From positions 1 through 51,656 of the forward strand of contig JAFQNF010000014.1 of NCBI GenBank assembly GCA_017396025.1: a stretch of 51,656 nucleotides of DNA, in the 5' to 3' direction. This DNA is from a bacterium (GTDB lineage Bacteria; Cyanobacteriota; Vampirovibrionia; Gastranaerophilales; Gastranaerophilaceae). Of this stretch, positions 8,374 through 17,573 are shown one piece after another. The number at the start of each line of letters is the position of its first letter. Position 1 is the stretch's first letter. The notes below the pieces were generated by a model. It did no database searches, was not told the origin of the DNA, and was given only the letters and a program-made list of their open reading frames with translations. The position numbers were made by a program, and so were the translations under genes.

Positions 8374-9537
8374 ATGAATATAAAATTATATGACAAGATA
8401 AATATATCAGAATTAATTCTTAATGCTGATGATAATCAGAAAATGGTTCTTAATTATTTAGAACCTATTATTTGTAATGGTATTAATTCATTTATTTCTA
8501 ATATAAATTGTGAAACTAAAATTTTAAAGGTTGATAATTTTTTAATTCCTATAGTTATTGCTGATAAAAATTATGACGATTCTTTATATGTTTCTTTGCT
8601 TTCCCATTATATAAAATATATAAAATTAGAATTAAAAGGTATGTTTTCTTCTCCAATTGAAAGAATAGTAAATTGCCTTTTCTCTTTACTTGAAAAATAT
8701 TTAATATCAAATGATATCAATAAAGTTGTTTATGTGAATAATTGGTATATATCCACAAATTTATATCCGAACTTAACACCAGAACAAGTAAAAAAAATAA
8801 CTGATTTTATAAAAAAAGAGTATCCAGATTATCTTGTTGCATTAAGAAGTATCAACAAATATTATGATGAAGCTTTATATAATAATTTAAAAGAAAATAA
8901 CTATAAGTTTATTATTAATAGGCAGACCTTTATTTTTGACAAAAAAATTGAAAATTCTATGCGTGCAAGATATAGGTGGAAACTTAAAAAAGACAGAGAT
9001 ATATATAACAAATCAGATTATAATTTTTTCAAAGCAACGAATGATGATGATTGCAACAAAGTAGAAGATTTGTACACACAACTCTATATTAAAAAATATT
9101 CTATTTATAATCCTTTATATTCATCAGAGTTTTTTAAATTGGTACAAAAATCAGCACTTTTTGATTTGAATTTGTTAAAAAAAGATAATCAAATTTGTGG
9201 TATATGTTTAAACTTTTGTTGTGAAAATAAAATAACGGCACCTGCAGTTGGGTATGAAATGAAAAGAGGACAACATTATGGGTTATACAGAATGATAATG
9301 TCTTTTCTTATGAATAAGTATAAAAATTATCATGAAATATATAATATGAGTGCTGGGGTTGGTGAATTCAAAATGCAGCGTGGTGCAGTCCCTGCGTTTG
9401 AATATATAGCAATTAATTATGCGCATTTGTCAATTAACAGGAAAATTGTATATAAACTATTAGAATGTTTTGCAAATTTTTCAATACCAATATTGTGCAA
9501 ATATAAAATATGTGGTTTTGTTAATAATAAGCTTTGA
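8374..9537 (+). CDS. GNAT/FemAB-like acyltransferase (BioF2/CelD type), substrate unknown
   Basis: 387 residues. The C-terminal half has the pattern of Acetyltransf_6 (BioF2/CelD-like) N-acyltransferases: a central strand (ICGICLNFCCENKITAPAVG), a GLYRMIMSFLM helix, then the characteristic NMSAGVGEFKMQRGA near residues 328-342. The N-terminal half (about 1-150) is not recognised. No good ribosome site is visible before the ATG at 8374; the leader is very AT-rich. The last 17 bp overlap, tail to tail, the end of the minus-strand amidohydrolase gene, so the transcript runs antisense into the radical SAM operon. Membership in the same pathway is suggested by this overlap and by two further acyltransferase-like genes in that operon, but not proven. 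Confidence 0.65.
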   Translation: MNIKLYDKINISELILNADDNQKMVLNYLEPIICNGINSFISNINCETKILKVDNFLIPIVIADKNYDDSLYVSLLSHYIKYIKLELKGMFSSPIERIVNCLFSLLEKYLISNDINKVVYVNNWYISTNLYPNLTPEQVKKITDFIKKEYPDYLVALRSINKYYDEALYNNLKENNYKFIINRQTFIFDKKIENSMRARYRWKLKKDRDIYNKSDYNFFKATNDDDCNKVEDLYTQLYIKKYSIYNPLYSSEFFKLVQKSALFDLNLLKKDNQICGICLNFCCENKITAPAVGYEMKRGQHYGLYRMIMSFLMNKYKNYHEIYNMSAGVGEFKMQRGAVPAFEYIAINYAHLSINRKIVYKLLECFANFSIPILCKYKICGFVNNKL

Positions 9538-10372
9538 TTAACTTTTCATTGTTGGTAAAAATGGTATCGTTAAAACCTAACTCTTTAAATAAGAAAAACC
9601 AATCATTAAATATGTTATCTTGTTTCTTATTTAAGTTTATATATGGATAACAAGGAAAGTCTGTTGCAAATAACAGTTTTGATTGTAAAAAATTATCTTT
9701 TCTTAGCTTTTTTAGGTAATCTCGTCTATAAAATAGAATCATAGCACCTAAATCTCCATAAAAATTTTCATATTTATGTGCTAATTTACACCAAATATCA
9801 AAGTAGTCTTTTTCCCAAAAATTTAGTTTTGTTCCACAATGTGCTGCTATTATTTTTACTCCTAATTTAGCTGCTAATTCAAGTCTTTCTGGTGAATTAA
9901 AATCTTGATTGCCGCCTTTTATTGTATGTTCAATTCCAGTGTGTACAAGAAGTGGGATATTGTGTTCTTTTAGAAGTTCGAAAAATGGTATACATCTTTT
10001 TGAAGACAAATCTATATTTTGAAAAGAAGGCAATATTTTCACTAGAACAGCCTTATCTTGAATGGCTTTTTCAATCGCTTGTTCAATATCTTTATCATAT
10101 GGATTTAGATTTGCACCATATAAAAAGTTTTCGTTTTCTCTACAAATTTGAGCTGTTTGTTCATTATTTGAACAAGTAACAACATTTTCAATAGCGCACA
10201 AAACTGCTTTATCGACATTGCTTTTTTCTAATGATAAAGACATTTTTTCATAGTATTCATTATAATTTTTTGTTTGAAGTCTAAGAAAAAACATTTTTGT
10301 AGTGAAATTATGCTTGTAGGAACTTAAATCAAAGTTCTTATTTATCATATGTGAATGTATGTCTATTATCAT
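9521..10372 (-). CDS. Amidohydrolase-family metal-dependent hydrolase
   Basis: 283 residues from the ATG at 10372, preferred because it overlaps the upstream stop codon as ATGA and gives the usual family start MIIDIHSHM; an in-frame ATG at 10384 is possible. The metal-binding HxH (H6, H8) opens a TIM barrel; later ligands are seen in LVHTGIEH, IIAAHCGT and LLFATDFP, the order expected for amidohydrolase-2 proteins (hydrolases and decarboxylases). It is the last gene of the nine-gene radical SAM operon. A role in cleaving an amide or decarboxylating an intermediate is inference; substrate unknown. Confidence 0.8.
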   Translation of the reverse strand: MIIDIHSHMINKNFDLSSYKHNFTTKMFFLRLQTKNYNEYYEKMSLSLEKSNVDKAVLCAIENVVTCSNNEQTAQICRENENFLYGANLNPYDKDIEQAIEKAIQDKAVLVKILPSFQNIDLSSKRCIPFFELLKEHNIPLLVHTGIEHTIKGGNQDFNSPERLELAAKLGVKIIAAHCGTKLNFWEKDYFDIWCKLAHKYENFYGDLGAMILFYRRDYLKKLRKDNFLQSKLLFATDFPCYPYINLNKKQDNIFNDWFFLFKELGFNDTIFTNNEKLIKAYY

Positions 10373-11409
10373 AATAACTCGCATTCTATATAAATATTAT
10401 GTTTTTTTATTTCTTCAATATTTAATTTTTTATTCCAATCTACAATATAAACAAAACTTTTATAGTTTATAGGTGTATAAATATTCTTTATTGTTTTTGT
10501 TGTTCCATATACAAAAAAAGCATAATCTATGTAATGTGAAATTTGTTTTATAAAATCTTTTAAACATATTTCGTTATCATATAGGACATATGATAATGTT
10601 TGATAATTTATTATTTCATTTTCTTTTGGAAAAGGTGGTAAATTTATCAGATTTAGTATAGGATTTGATAATTTTTTTAGAAGTTGTAGTTTTTTTGAGT
10701 ATCTTTTTATTATGAGTTGTTTGTGGTTCATTTGCTTTGTGAGTTTGCCACAAGCACATATATTATTATTTGAATCTTTTAGTACATAAAAATCTTTATA
10801 ATTAAATGTGTTTAATGGAAAAAATATTATATCTTTGGTTTTTTCCTCTATAAATTTTTTAAGTTTTGGAATTTCTTCTTCTTTTAATAATTCAATATTC
10901 TTGTTTGATTTAAATCTAATATTTTTTTTGTAGATATTAACTGTATAGTCTGAAATCTTTTTGTATTCAGGCATGAACTTTCTTTTTTTTGTTAACATTT
11001 TTTGTGCATAGATATTATCTTCTAAAATTGTAGTGTATGTATATTTAACATTGTTTTCTATTACAAAATTTTCAAGAAGTTTGTATGCGGAGAATATGTT
11101 TAAATTTGCTGTTTTATCTACCCTTAAACCACCTAAATATGCAATTCTTTCTTTGTTATTGTCTACTAGCATTTCAAATATCTGGCATATTCCTACACCT
11201 ACTATTTTATTTGTTTCTGTATTTCGGCCAATAACTATAGCACTTTTTATGCTGTCTTTGTTCACTGATACAAATGCATTTGGTCTTTTTGCATACACTA
11301 AAGTTATATCACCATCAAAAGCAGTTTGTTCTAATAGAGCTGAAATTTCTTCTCCATCTTCTTCTGTGGCAAATTCGAAGATATATTTTTTATTTATATA
11401 TTGTTCCAT
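10369..11409 (-). CDS. GNAT-family N-acetyltransferase with extra C-terminal domain
   Basis: 346 residues. Residues about 10-160 follow the GNAT fold: FATEEDGEEISALLEQ, IVIGRNTETNKIVGVGICQ, a YLGGLRVDKTANLNIF segment for acetyl-CoA binding and a late helix ending in NIYAQKMLTKK. Residues about 190-346 form a second domain of unclear type. The gene overlaps the preceding radical SAM gene by 20 bp and the following amidohydrolase by 4 bp, so it is translationally coupled to both. Probable role: N- or O-acylation of a pathway intermediate (inference). Confidence 0.7.
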   Translation of the reverse strand: MEQYINKKYIFEFATEEDGEEISALLEQTAFDGDITLVYAKRPNAFVSVNKDSIKSAIVIGRNTETNKIVGVGICQIFEMLVDNNKERIAYLGGLRVDKTANLNIFSAYKLLENFVIENNVKYTYTTILEDNIYAQKMLTKKRKFMPEYKKISDYTVNIYKKNIRFKSNKNIELLKEEEIPKLKKFIEEKTKDIIFFPLNTFNYKDFYVLKDSNNNICACGKLTKQMNHKQLIIKRYSKKLQLLKKLSNPILNLINLPPFPKENEIINYQTLSYVLYDNEICLKDFIKQISHYIDYAFFVYGTTKTIKNIYTPINYKSFVYIVDWNKKLNIEEIKKHNIYIECELL

Positions 11410-12727
11410 CTAGACCTTGTCCTACAGGTAAATTTAATTTTTCATCAATTTCTTTTCGCAAATTAAGGTTTTGTGAGAAAAAAATCATTAATAAAAATAA
11501 GTCTTTATTTCTAAAGAATTGAGCAATACCACGTTTTATTATATTCTTTATAGAGAAAAATTCTCTTCTTGCATTTGCGCAAAAATCTCTTAATTCTATA
11601 TGATTTGTTGCTACTGGAGAATAAGGAATATCACCATATTTATAGTTGTCTTTTAACCACCATTTTTCATATAAAAGTCTATTTGAATTTTTTAATCTTT
11701 CATATAATGGTGTTCCTGGAAATGGAAGTAAGTGATTAAATGCTGCATAGAAAAATTTATGTTTTAGTGAAAAGTCTATGGTCTTTCTGAAGTTTTCAGG
11801 ATTATCAAAATCAAAACCAAATAAAAATGTTGCATATATGCTTATGCCAAATTTGTGGATTTTGTTTAATAGTTTATCTGTTTCACCCAATTTGTAATTC
11901 CAACTTTTATTCATTTGGTCTAGATTCCGTTCATCCATTGATTCTAGTCCAATTAAAATATTTTTACATCCACTTTTTGCCATTAACTCAAGTAATTCAT
12001 CATCTTCAGCAACACTGAGCGCGGCTTGTGATGTCCAACTAATTTTAAGTGGAATTAATTGACGACAAAGCTCTTTTAAATGAGCTTTATTTGCACAGAT
12101 ATTATCATCTACAAAGAAAATCATTTTGGGCTTTATTTGTTTTATTTCTGAAATAATATACTCTATTGGTCGTGGAATGTATGTATGTTCATAAAAGGAT
12201 GTAATTGAACAAAATTCACATTTGTTTGGACATCCTCTTCCTGTTTCTATTAATGATAGAGGTAAATATTTTTTACCTTGAAAAATACTTCTATCCGGTA
12301 TAATATTGGTGAATTTGTTAGTTCCTTTATAATATTTTTTTAATTGATTATTACTAAAGTCATTAAGCATTTCTTGCCAAATAGATTCTGCATTACCAAT
12401 TAAAATAGAATCTGCGTGTTCTTGTGCTTCTTCAGGAATTGCTTGAACGTGGTAACCACCTAAAATAACAGTTTTCCCTTTTTCTTTAAATTTATCTGCT
12501 ATAGTGTAGGCGCGTCTTGCCGTATATGTTTCAACACTTATTGAAACAAGGTCAATATCGAGGTCATAATTTATATTTTCAATTCTGTCATCAAAAAAAT
12601 AAGTTTCAATTGAACTAGGAGTTAGTGCTTTCAATGTTGCAACTGTTAGTGGTTCCATTTTCCAAGTTCCAATGTACTTCTCATTTTCTTTTTTCCCAAT
12701 TGCAGGTATAATAAATAAAATTTTCAT
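11390..12727 (-). CDS. B12-binding radical SAM protein (BchE/HpnJ-like), fourth copy in operon
   Basis: 445 residues. Residues about 1-140 are a cobalamin-binding Rossmann domain of the BchE/HpnJ/HpnP type (DDRIENI at 46-52, VETYTARRAY, ILGGYHVQAIPEE). The radical SAM cluster motif is C166-PNK-C170-EF-C173. The rest of the TIM barrel and the C-terminal extension follow the family, including the PFPGTPLYERL segment. Members carry out methylations, ring contractions or cyclisations on lipids and tetrapyrroles using adenosyl radicals with or without methylcobalamin. Nine bp separate it from the radical SAM gene upstream, and it overlaps the GNAT gene downstream by 20 bp. Reaction and substrate unknown. 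Confidence 0.88.
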   Translation of the reverse strand: MKILFIIPAIGKKENEKYIGTWKMEPLTVATLKALTPSSIETYFFDDRIENINYDLDIDLVSISVETYTARRAYTIADKFKEKGKTVILGGYHVQAIPEEAQEHADSILIGNAESIWQEMLNDFSNNQLKKYYKGTNKFTNIIPDRSIFQGKKYLPLSLIETGRGCPNKCEFCSITSFYEHTYIPRPIEYIISEIKQIKPKMIFFVDDNICANKAHLKELCRQLIPLKISWTSQAALSVAEDDELLELMAKSGCKNILIGLESMDERNLDQMNKSWNYKLGETDKLLNKIHKFGISIYATFLFGFDFDNPENFRKTIDFSLKHKFFYAAFNHLLPFPGTPLYERLKNSNRLLYEKWWLKDNYKYGDIPYSPVATNHIELRDFCANARREFFSIKNIIKRGIAQFFRNKDLFLLMIFFSQNLNLRKEIDEKLNLPVGQGLDGTIYK

Positions 12728-12736
12728 TTTAACCTC

Positions 12737-14071
12737 TTAAATTGTAGGTATATCACTGTTGTCACATAGTCTTTCTTTTGTATATGCTTTGAATTTTTTT
12801 GCCCAATGCATATAAGCAAAGTTTGTTGCATATTTTATAAAGAATAAACTATCAGGTTTAAACCCGAGTCTTTCTACTATATTCCCAATTTTGTAGGTTT
12901 CCTTCCAAGCCCAATCGATACCTTGATATAGTTCGTCAACGGTCATATTTTTAGGTTGGAAACAAACGTGTTCCACATCATACATAGCGTTTTCTGTTTC
13001 AATGATTCTGTTTTGAGCTTTTAAATCGTTATAAAATGGTGTTCCGGGAAATGGAGTGATAATTGAATAACGAGGCAAATCAATTTTTAATTTTTGTACT
13101 GCTTCAACTGTTTTTTCAAAAACATCCTTATCGTCCTCATCTCCACCAAATGCAAAACATCCGTTAACTGTTACTCCAATATCGTGAAGCTGTTTCATTA
13201 AAAGTTCATAGTTTTCTGTTTTATTTACACCTTTATTTACGAATGTTTGTGCTTTTTGATTTATTGATTCAAATCCAATCAATAATCCTCTACAACCACT
13301 TTTCTTAAGTAAAGACATTAACTCTTTGTCGAGGACTACTGCTGATGTTGTTAGTCCAAACCATTTTTTCTTTAATGGAATCATTGCCGTAAATAATCTT
13401 TTAGCATAATCGATGTTGCTAATAAGATTCACATCTGGAAATAGTACTTCGTCTCCTTTTAATGTTTTCATTTCATTAATTACATCATCAATTGGTCTAT
13501 AAATTATATTTCTACCAAATGCCGCAGGATATGCGCAAAATGAGCAATGGTGTGGACAACCTCTTATTATTTCCATTGTATTGTATGTTACATAAGAATT
13601 CTTTTTCAAAATATCTCTTCTTGGTAGTGGACGTCCAGCAATGGATGTATTTTCGTAATCAGTGTATTCAGATTTTAAACATCCATTTTTATAATCTCTA
13701 AGTGCTTGTGGGAAAGTGTAATCGCCGAGTCCTCTAAATAATACATCACAATGATTTCGTGCTTCATCTGGACATAAAGAAGGGTGTACACCACCTAAAA
13801 ATACAGTTATTCCTCTTTTTCTAAAATAATCTCCATAAGTATATGCCCTAGAAGCAGTACCTGTAATTGCCGTCATACAAATTATATCTGCTTCAATGTC
13901 TAAAGGGATTTTTTCCACTGTTTCATCATAAAATTTTATTTCAGCATTTAATTCTGGAGGTATTAATGCAGCTAAAGTCGGCATTGTCATTGGAGCATAA
14001 TGCAGGGCCTTTCCAAAACTTCCATTATATCGGTGCATTGCACCAGCTGGTGATATAAACACAATCTTCAT
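12737..14071 (-). CDS. B12-binding radical SAM protein, third copy in operon
   Basis: 444 residues. N-terminal cobalamin-binding domain (FYDETVEKI, FLGGVHPSLCPDE) and radical SAM motif C172-PHH-C176-SF-C179. It is the most divergent of the four paralogues: the first 30 residues differ (HRYNGSFGKALHYAPM in place of the MEPL segment), and the barrel motif reads LFPDVNLI where the others have FFVDDN or FFIDDN. That suggests a different substrate or reaction. Its start overlaps the GH3 stop by 4 bp (ATGA), which implies coupled translation and possibly paired action with that enzyme. Confidence 0.88.
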   Translation of the reverse strand: MKIVFISPAGAMHRYNGSFGKALHYAPMTMPTLAALIPPELNAEIKFYDETVEKIPLDIEADIICMTAITGTASRAYTYGDYFRKRGITVFLGGVHPSLCPDEARNHCDVLFRGLGDYTFPQALRDYKNGCLKSEYTDYENTSIAGRPLPRRDILKKNSYVTYNTMEIIRGCPHHCSFCAYPAAFGRNIIYRPIDDVINEMKTLKGDEVLFPDVNLISNIDYAKRLFTAMIPLKKKWFGLTTSAVVLDKELMSLLKKSGCRGLLIGFESINQKAQTFVNKGVNKTENYELLMKQLHDIGVTVNGCFAFGGDEDDKDVFEKTVEAVQKLKIDLPRYSIITPFPGTPFYNDLKAQNRIIETENAMYDVEHVCFQPKNMTVDELYQGIDWAWKETYKIGNIVERLGFKPDSLFFIKYATNFAYMHWAKKFKAYTKERLCDNSDIPTI

Positions 14072-15510
14072 ACAGTAAATTCTCCAATAAAATTATAATT
14101 TGTACAACTTGTAAAATTTTTGACTTTGATATTTCCTAATTTTTGCCCATTTTTTGTGCAAAAATTTAAATATTGTTTCATTCCATTTTTTATTTTCATT
14201 ATTTTAAAGTGTTGTAGTTGACCAAGTTCTCTAGCATATTTGTAGTGAAAATTTGCTAAAAGTTCTTTTTCTATTTCATTTTCTAATTCTTTAAAATTAA
14301 TATTATCTTTTGAGTCAATATAAAGGGTATAGAAAAATTCCTTTTCTGTTTTTTTAGGGCAAAATATGTGAAAATTACTATTTTCTTTTATATTAAATTT
14401 GTCTAATATTGTTTTTACAAATTCTTCATTTAGTTTTTCTCCAAAATAATCACTTGTATTATGTTCCCGTCCTATAAAACTAAGTAATGGAAAATTTTTA
14501 TAGAAGCCATAAACTTTAACTATATCTCCAATTTTATAACGATATAGACCACCTTGATTAGTTATTATTATTGAATATTCTTTTCCAAGCTCCAATTCGT
14601 TTATTAGTTTTATTTTGTTGCTTTCTATATCTAGAAATTCAAAAAAATGTGAGTTTATACACAATAATTTACCAATATTTTCTATTGGAATTGTCATGAT
14701 AGCTTCTGTAGCAAGGAGTCCTTTACCCTGTATTTTTGTATTTGGAAAATATTCTTTTAATTTTTTCGCATATAATTCTGCATTCGCTTCATCCCAGCAA
14801 CTTATTAACTCTATTTGTTTCCATATTTTTTCTGGTTTGTCTTTAATTTTTTCTAAAAATAATATTAATAAATAAGGATTCCATATTGATATTAGTCCTA
14901 AATTCTCATAGTTTGATAAAAAATTCGCCATGTTTTTTTGAAAATCGTCAGTATTCTTTGGTAATTTTGAAGGGTAAATTATGTTTTTTGCTATTATGGA
15001 TGAAAATATACTATCAAGATATTCTAAATCACTATCAAAACCAATTTTGACTTTTGAGTTTATTTTAAGTTCTTCTTGTATTGGTGTTATTGACCAATAC
15101 ATTGGTTTTCTAATAACATCTGGATAATTTATAAAAATATCGCTTAACCAAGGTTTAATACCTTCATTAAATGCATTTTTAAGACTTTGTGTGTAAGGAA
15201 TATATTTTGTAGCAGAGGTAGAACCACTAGTTGGTTCCAATAATAATATTTTCTCGCAAGTAAGAATATTTTCTTTTCCTTGCATTATTTTATCTATATA
15301 TTCTTTATAGTTCTCGTAATTTGTTATTGGAACATTTTTTTGAAAGTCTTTTATATCTTTAATGGATGAAAAATTATATTTAGAACCATACTCACAATTT
15401 TTATTTGTATTTAAAATTTCCATTAAAACTTTTGTTTGATTTTCAAGGGGATGTTCTAGTGAATCTATAAACTTTTTTCTAATATTTATAAATAGTTCTT
15501 TATACACCAA
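14068..15510 (-). CDS. GH3-family acyl-acid amide synthetase
   Basis: 480 residues, full length for the GH3 family. The ATP/AMP-binding loop TSGSTSATKYIP lies at 94-105 and the family signature QGGLYRYKIGDIV at about 314-326; later IGREHNTSDYFGEKLNEEFV also fits. GH3 enzymes adenylate a carboxylate and transfer it to an amine, usually an amino acid; plant members conjugate auxin and jasmonate. Bacterial homologues are poorly characterised. Within this operon it is the obvious amide-forming step. It overlaps its upstream neighbour by 11 bp and its downstream neighbour by 4 bp. Family assignment is firm; acid and amine partners are unknown. Confidence 0.88.
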   Translation of the reverse strand: MVYKELFINIRKKFIDSLEHPLENQTKVLMEILNTNKNCEYGSKYNFSSIKDIKDFQKNVPITNYENYKEYIDKIMQGKENILTCEKILLLEPTSGSTSATKYIPYTQSLKNAFNEGIKPWLSDIFINYPDVIRKPMYWSITPIQEELKINSKVKIGFDSDLEYLDSIFSSIIAKNIIYPSKLPKNTDDFQKNMANFLSNYENLGLISIWNPYLLILFLEKIKDKPEKIWKQIELISCWDEANAELYAKKLKEYFPNTKIQGKGLLATEAIMTIPIENIGKLLCINSHFFEFLDIESNKIKLINELELGKEYSIIITNQGGLYRYKIGDIVKVYGFYKNFPLLSFIGREHNTSDYFGEKLNEEFVKTILDKFNIKENSNFHIFCPKKTEKEFFYTLYIDSKDNINFKELENEIEKELLANFHYKYARELGQLQHFKIMKIKNGMKQYLNFCTKNGQKLGNIKVKNFTSCTNYNFIGEFTV

Positions 15511-16204
15511 GAACCCTTCTTCCTGTTTTGTTTAAGTTTTCAACAGCAAGTTCAGTAACACAAACAAGTTCATTGCCTTTATAAAATTCTGGATTTTTAT
15601 TTGCAAAAAATTGTATATTGGGGTCAGTTAATTTTTCTTTTGGAATTTGTGAAAATTCATTTTTTAGATAATCTTTTGCTTTGTTCATAATGATTAAACC
15701 TGAGGTCTTATCAAATTTTTCAGGGTAGAACATTTCTCCGAATTTGTTTATTATTTGTTGCTCAAAAATAGGTGTTTGTTTGTTATATCTTGGATAAAAT
15801 TCATTATAAAAAGCAGAAAGATATTTGTAAGTTTTATAACCTTTTGACATTAGTAACCAATATAATTTTTCATTAAATTCTTTTTTCAGATTTAATGCAT
15901 TTTTTATCCATACTGGCATTAAATCCGTGTTTGACCAATAATCTTTATGGATTACAGTGTCTCCAGAAAAAAGTAATTTTATTTTAATATTTTCTATTTC
16001 TACATCATATAGAACAATACTAGTAAACCCCTTTATTTCGTTTTTTTCTTCATCTTTTAATAAGATTACTTGTTTTTTCTTTGAAAGATCTGATACAAAA
16101 TTTGTTTTTTGTATATTTTCATAGTATTCATTCATTAAATTAAACATAGTATCTATGTCAGTATTAGTTAATTCATTGATATTTAATACACTACTTCTTA
16201 ACAT
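15500..16204 (-). CDS. GNAT-like conserved protein in the radical SAM/GH3 operon
   Basis: 234 residues. The pattern resembles a divergent GNAT acyltransferase: an early helix (DIDTMFNLMNEYYENI), strand-turn-strand around residues 48-85 (IKGFTSIVLYDVEIENIKIKLLFSGDTVI), then WLLMSKGYKTYKYLSAFY and a C-terminal NELVCVTELAVENLNKTGRR. The LFSGDTVI, LLMSKGYKTYKYL and PEFYKGNELVC segments look like conserved signatures, but I cannot name the family with certainty. It lies directly before GH3 with an 11-bp overlap. It might acylate the amine used by GH3, or the product; this is inference. Confidence 0.65.
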   Translation of the reverse strand: MLRSSVLNINELTNTDIDTMFNLMNEYYENIQKTNFVSDLSKKKQVILLKDEEKNEIKGFTSIVLYDVEIENIKIKLLFSGDTVIHKDYWSNTDLMPVWIKNALNLKKEFNEKLYWLLMSKGYKTYKYLSAFYNEFYPRYNKQTPIFEQQIINKFGEMFYPEKFDKTSGLIIMNKAKDYLKNEFSQIPKEKLTDPNIQFFANKNPEFYKGNELVCVTELAVENLNKTGRRVLGV

Positions 16205-17573
16205 TTTTGTTCCTTTCTAGATACTGTTTTAGACCAAATAACATATTATGTTTTTTATAAACTTCTTTTCTAAAAAGAGGATTATATAGCCAGTATGTTG
16301 TGAACCTAAATAGTGATGACATATTCGTACTAGGTTCAAATGCTCTATATAAAAGCGAAGATAATTTATTGAATTCATTTCTACAATAAAATCCAACTTC
16401 TGTTAATTCATCTGGAGTCATATTTTTAGGGATATATGCTGCGTGATTAAATCTATAATTATCATCTAGCCACCATTTACCACCATACAAAAGTCTATTT
16501 TCTTCTTTTAATTGATTATATAGTGGGGTATTTGGATATGGCATCAAGATATTATATGCAGCGAATGTGAATTTGTTTTGTATTGCAAAATCACAAGTTG
16601 CTTTAATACTTTCTAGTGTGTCTGTATCGTGTCCTATTGTGAATGCAGCCCAAGTTTGAAGTCCCCAATATCTAAGTCTTTCGATTTCCCATTTGTATTT
16701 ATCAAAACCACGTATTTTATTTACTCTTTTCCCCATATGATCGATACTTGCTTCATTAATGGATTCAAATCCCATTACAAAGCCCATACAGCCAGATTTC
16801 ACAATTAATTCCATTAATTCGTCATCATATAGCATATCTATGCTACCTTGACTAACCCAATGAATTTTCAAAGGAATTAATTCTCTTAAAAGTTGTTTTG
16901 CACGTTCTTTATTTGCAATAAAATTGTCATCAACAAAGAAAAGAAACTTTCTTTGTTGCATTTCAATTTCAATTAAGACATCTTTTATACTTCTGCAATA
17001 ATGTTGTCTATCAAAATATTTACTAACTGCACAGTAATTACAATTATGCACACAACCACGAGAAAATTGTATTAATGAAATTGGTAAATATCCTTTACCT
17101 TTAAACAAATCTCTTCTTGGAAAGACTCCTTTTTGTGGCGGCTTTACAATTTCTCCGTTATATATTTTCTTTAAATTCTTATTTCTAAAATCATTAATTA
17201 CTTCATCTATAATATTTTCTGCATCACCAATAATTATAGTATCGCAGTGTTCTAAAACTTCTTCTGGAATGAGCCTTGCGTGCATTCCCCCCATGATAAC
17301 TGTAATGTTTCTTTTTTTATATTCAAGTGCAATTTCGTAGGCTCGTTTTGCTGTGTATGTTTCAACAGTTATCATTGCAATATCACAAGGTTTATCATAA
17401 TCAATTGCTTCCATTCTGTCGTCATACAAAGAAAGTTCTGCTGCTGATGAAAGCAAGCCTCCAAGAACCCCAAGCATTAGTGGTTCCATTCTTCCTTCAT
17501 CAACATATAGTGAATGAAGTTTAGTACCGATTGTTGGTTTTATTAACGATATTTTTAACTTGTTATTCTCCAC
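16191..17573 (-). CDS. B12-binding radical SAM protein, second copy in operon
   Basis: 460 residues. Cobalamin-binding domain at about 1-145 (MEPLMLGVLGGLL, DDRMEAIDYD, VETYTAKRAYEIA, IMGGMHARLIPEE) and cluster motif C174-VHN-C178-NY-C181. The barrel continues with FFVDDNFIANKERAK, GFESINEASIDHMGKR and PYPNTPLYNQL, as in HpnJ/BchE relatives. It overlaps the upstream radical SAM gene by 11 bp and the downstream GNAT-like gene by 14 bp. It resembles the copy at 11390-12727 more than the one at 12737-14071, judged by shared motif wording. Reaction unknown. Confidence 0.88.
   Translation of the reverse strand: MENNKLKISLIKPTIGTKLHSLYVDEGRMEPLMLGVLGGLLSSAAELSLYDDRMEAIDYDKPCDIAMITVETYTAKRAYEIALEYKKRNITVIMGGMHARLIPEEVLEHCDTIIIGDAENIIDEVINDFRNKNLKKIYNGEIVKPPQKGVFPRRDLFKGKGYLPISLIQFSRGCVHNCNYCAVSKYFDRQHYCRSIKDVLIEIEMQQRKFLFFVDDNFIANKERAKQLLRELIPLKIHWVSQGSIDMLYDDELMELIVKSGCMGFVMGFESINEASIDHMGKRVNKIRGFDKYKWEIERLRYWGLQTWAAFTIGHDTDTLESIKATCDFAIQNKFTFAAYNILMPYPNTPLYNQLKEENRLLYGGKWWLDDNYRFNHAAYIPKNMTPDELTEVGFYCRNEFNKLSSLLYRAFEPSTNMSSLFRFTTYWLYNPLFRKEVYKKHNMLFGLKQYLERNKNVKK

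Noticed and set aside
11033..11413. 126-codon plus-strand frame inside the GNAT gene
   Set aside because: Antisense shadow of a gene that fits its operon with overlapping ends.
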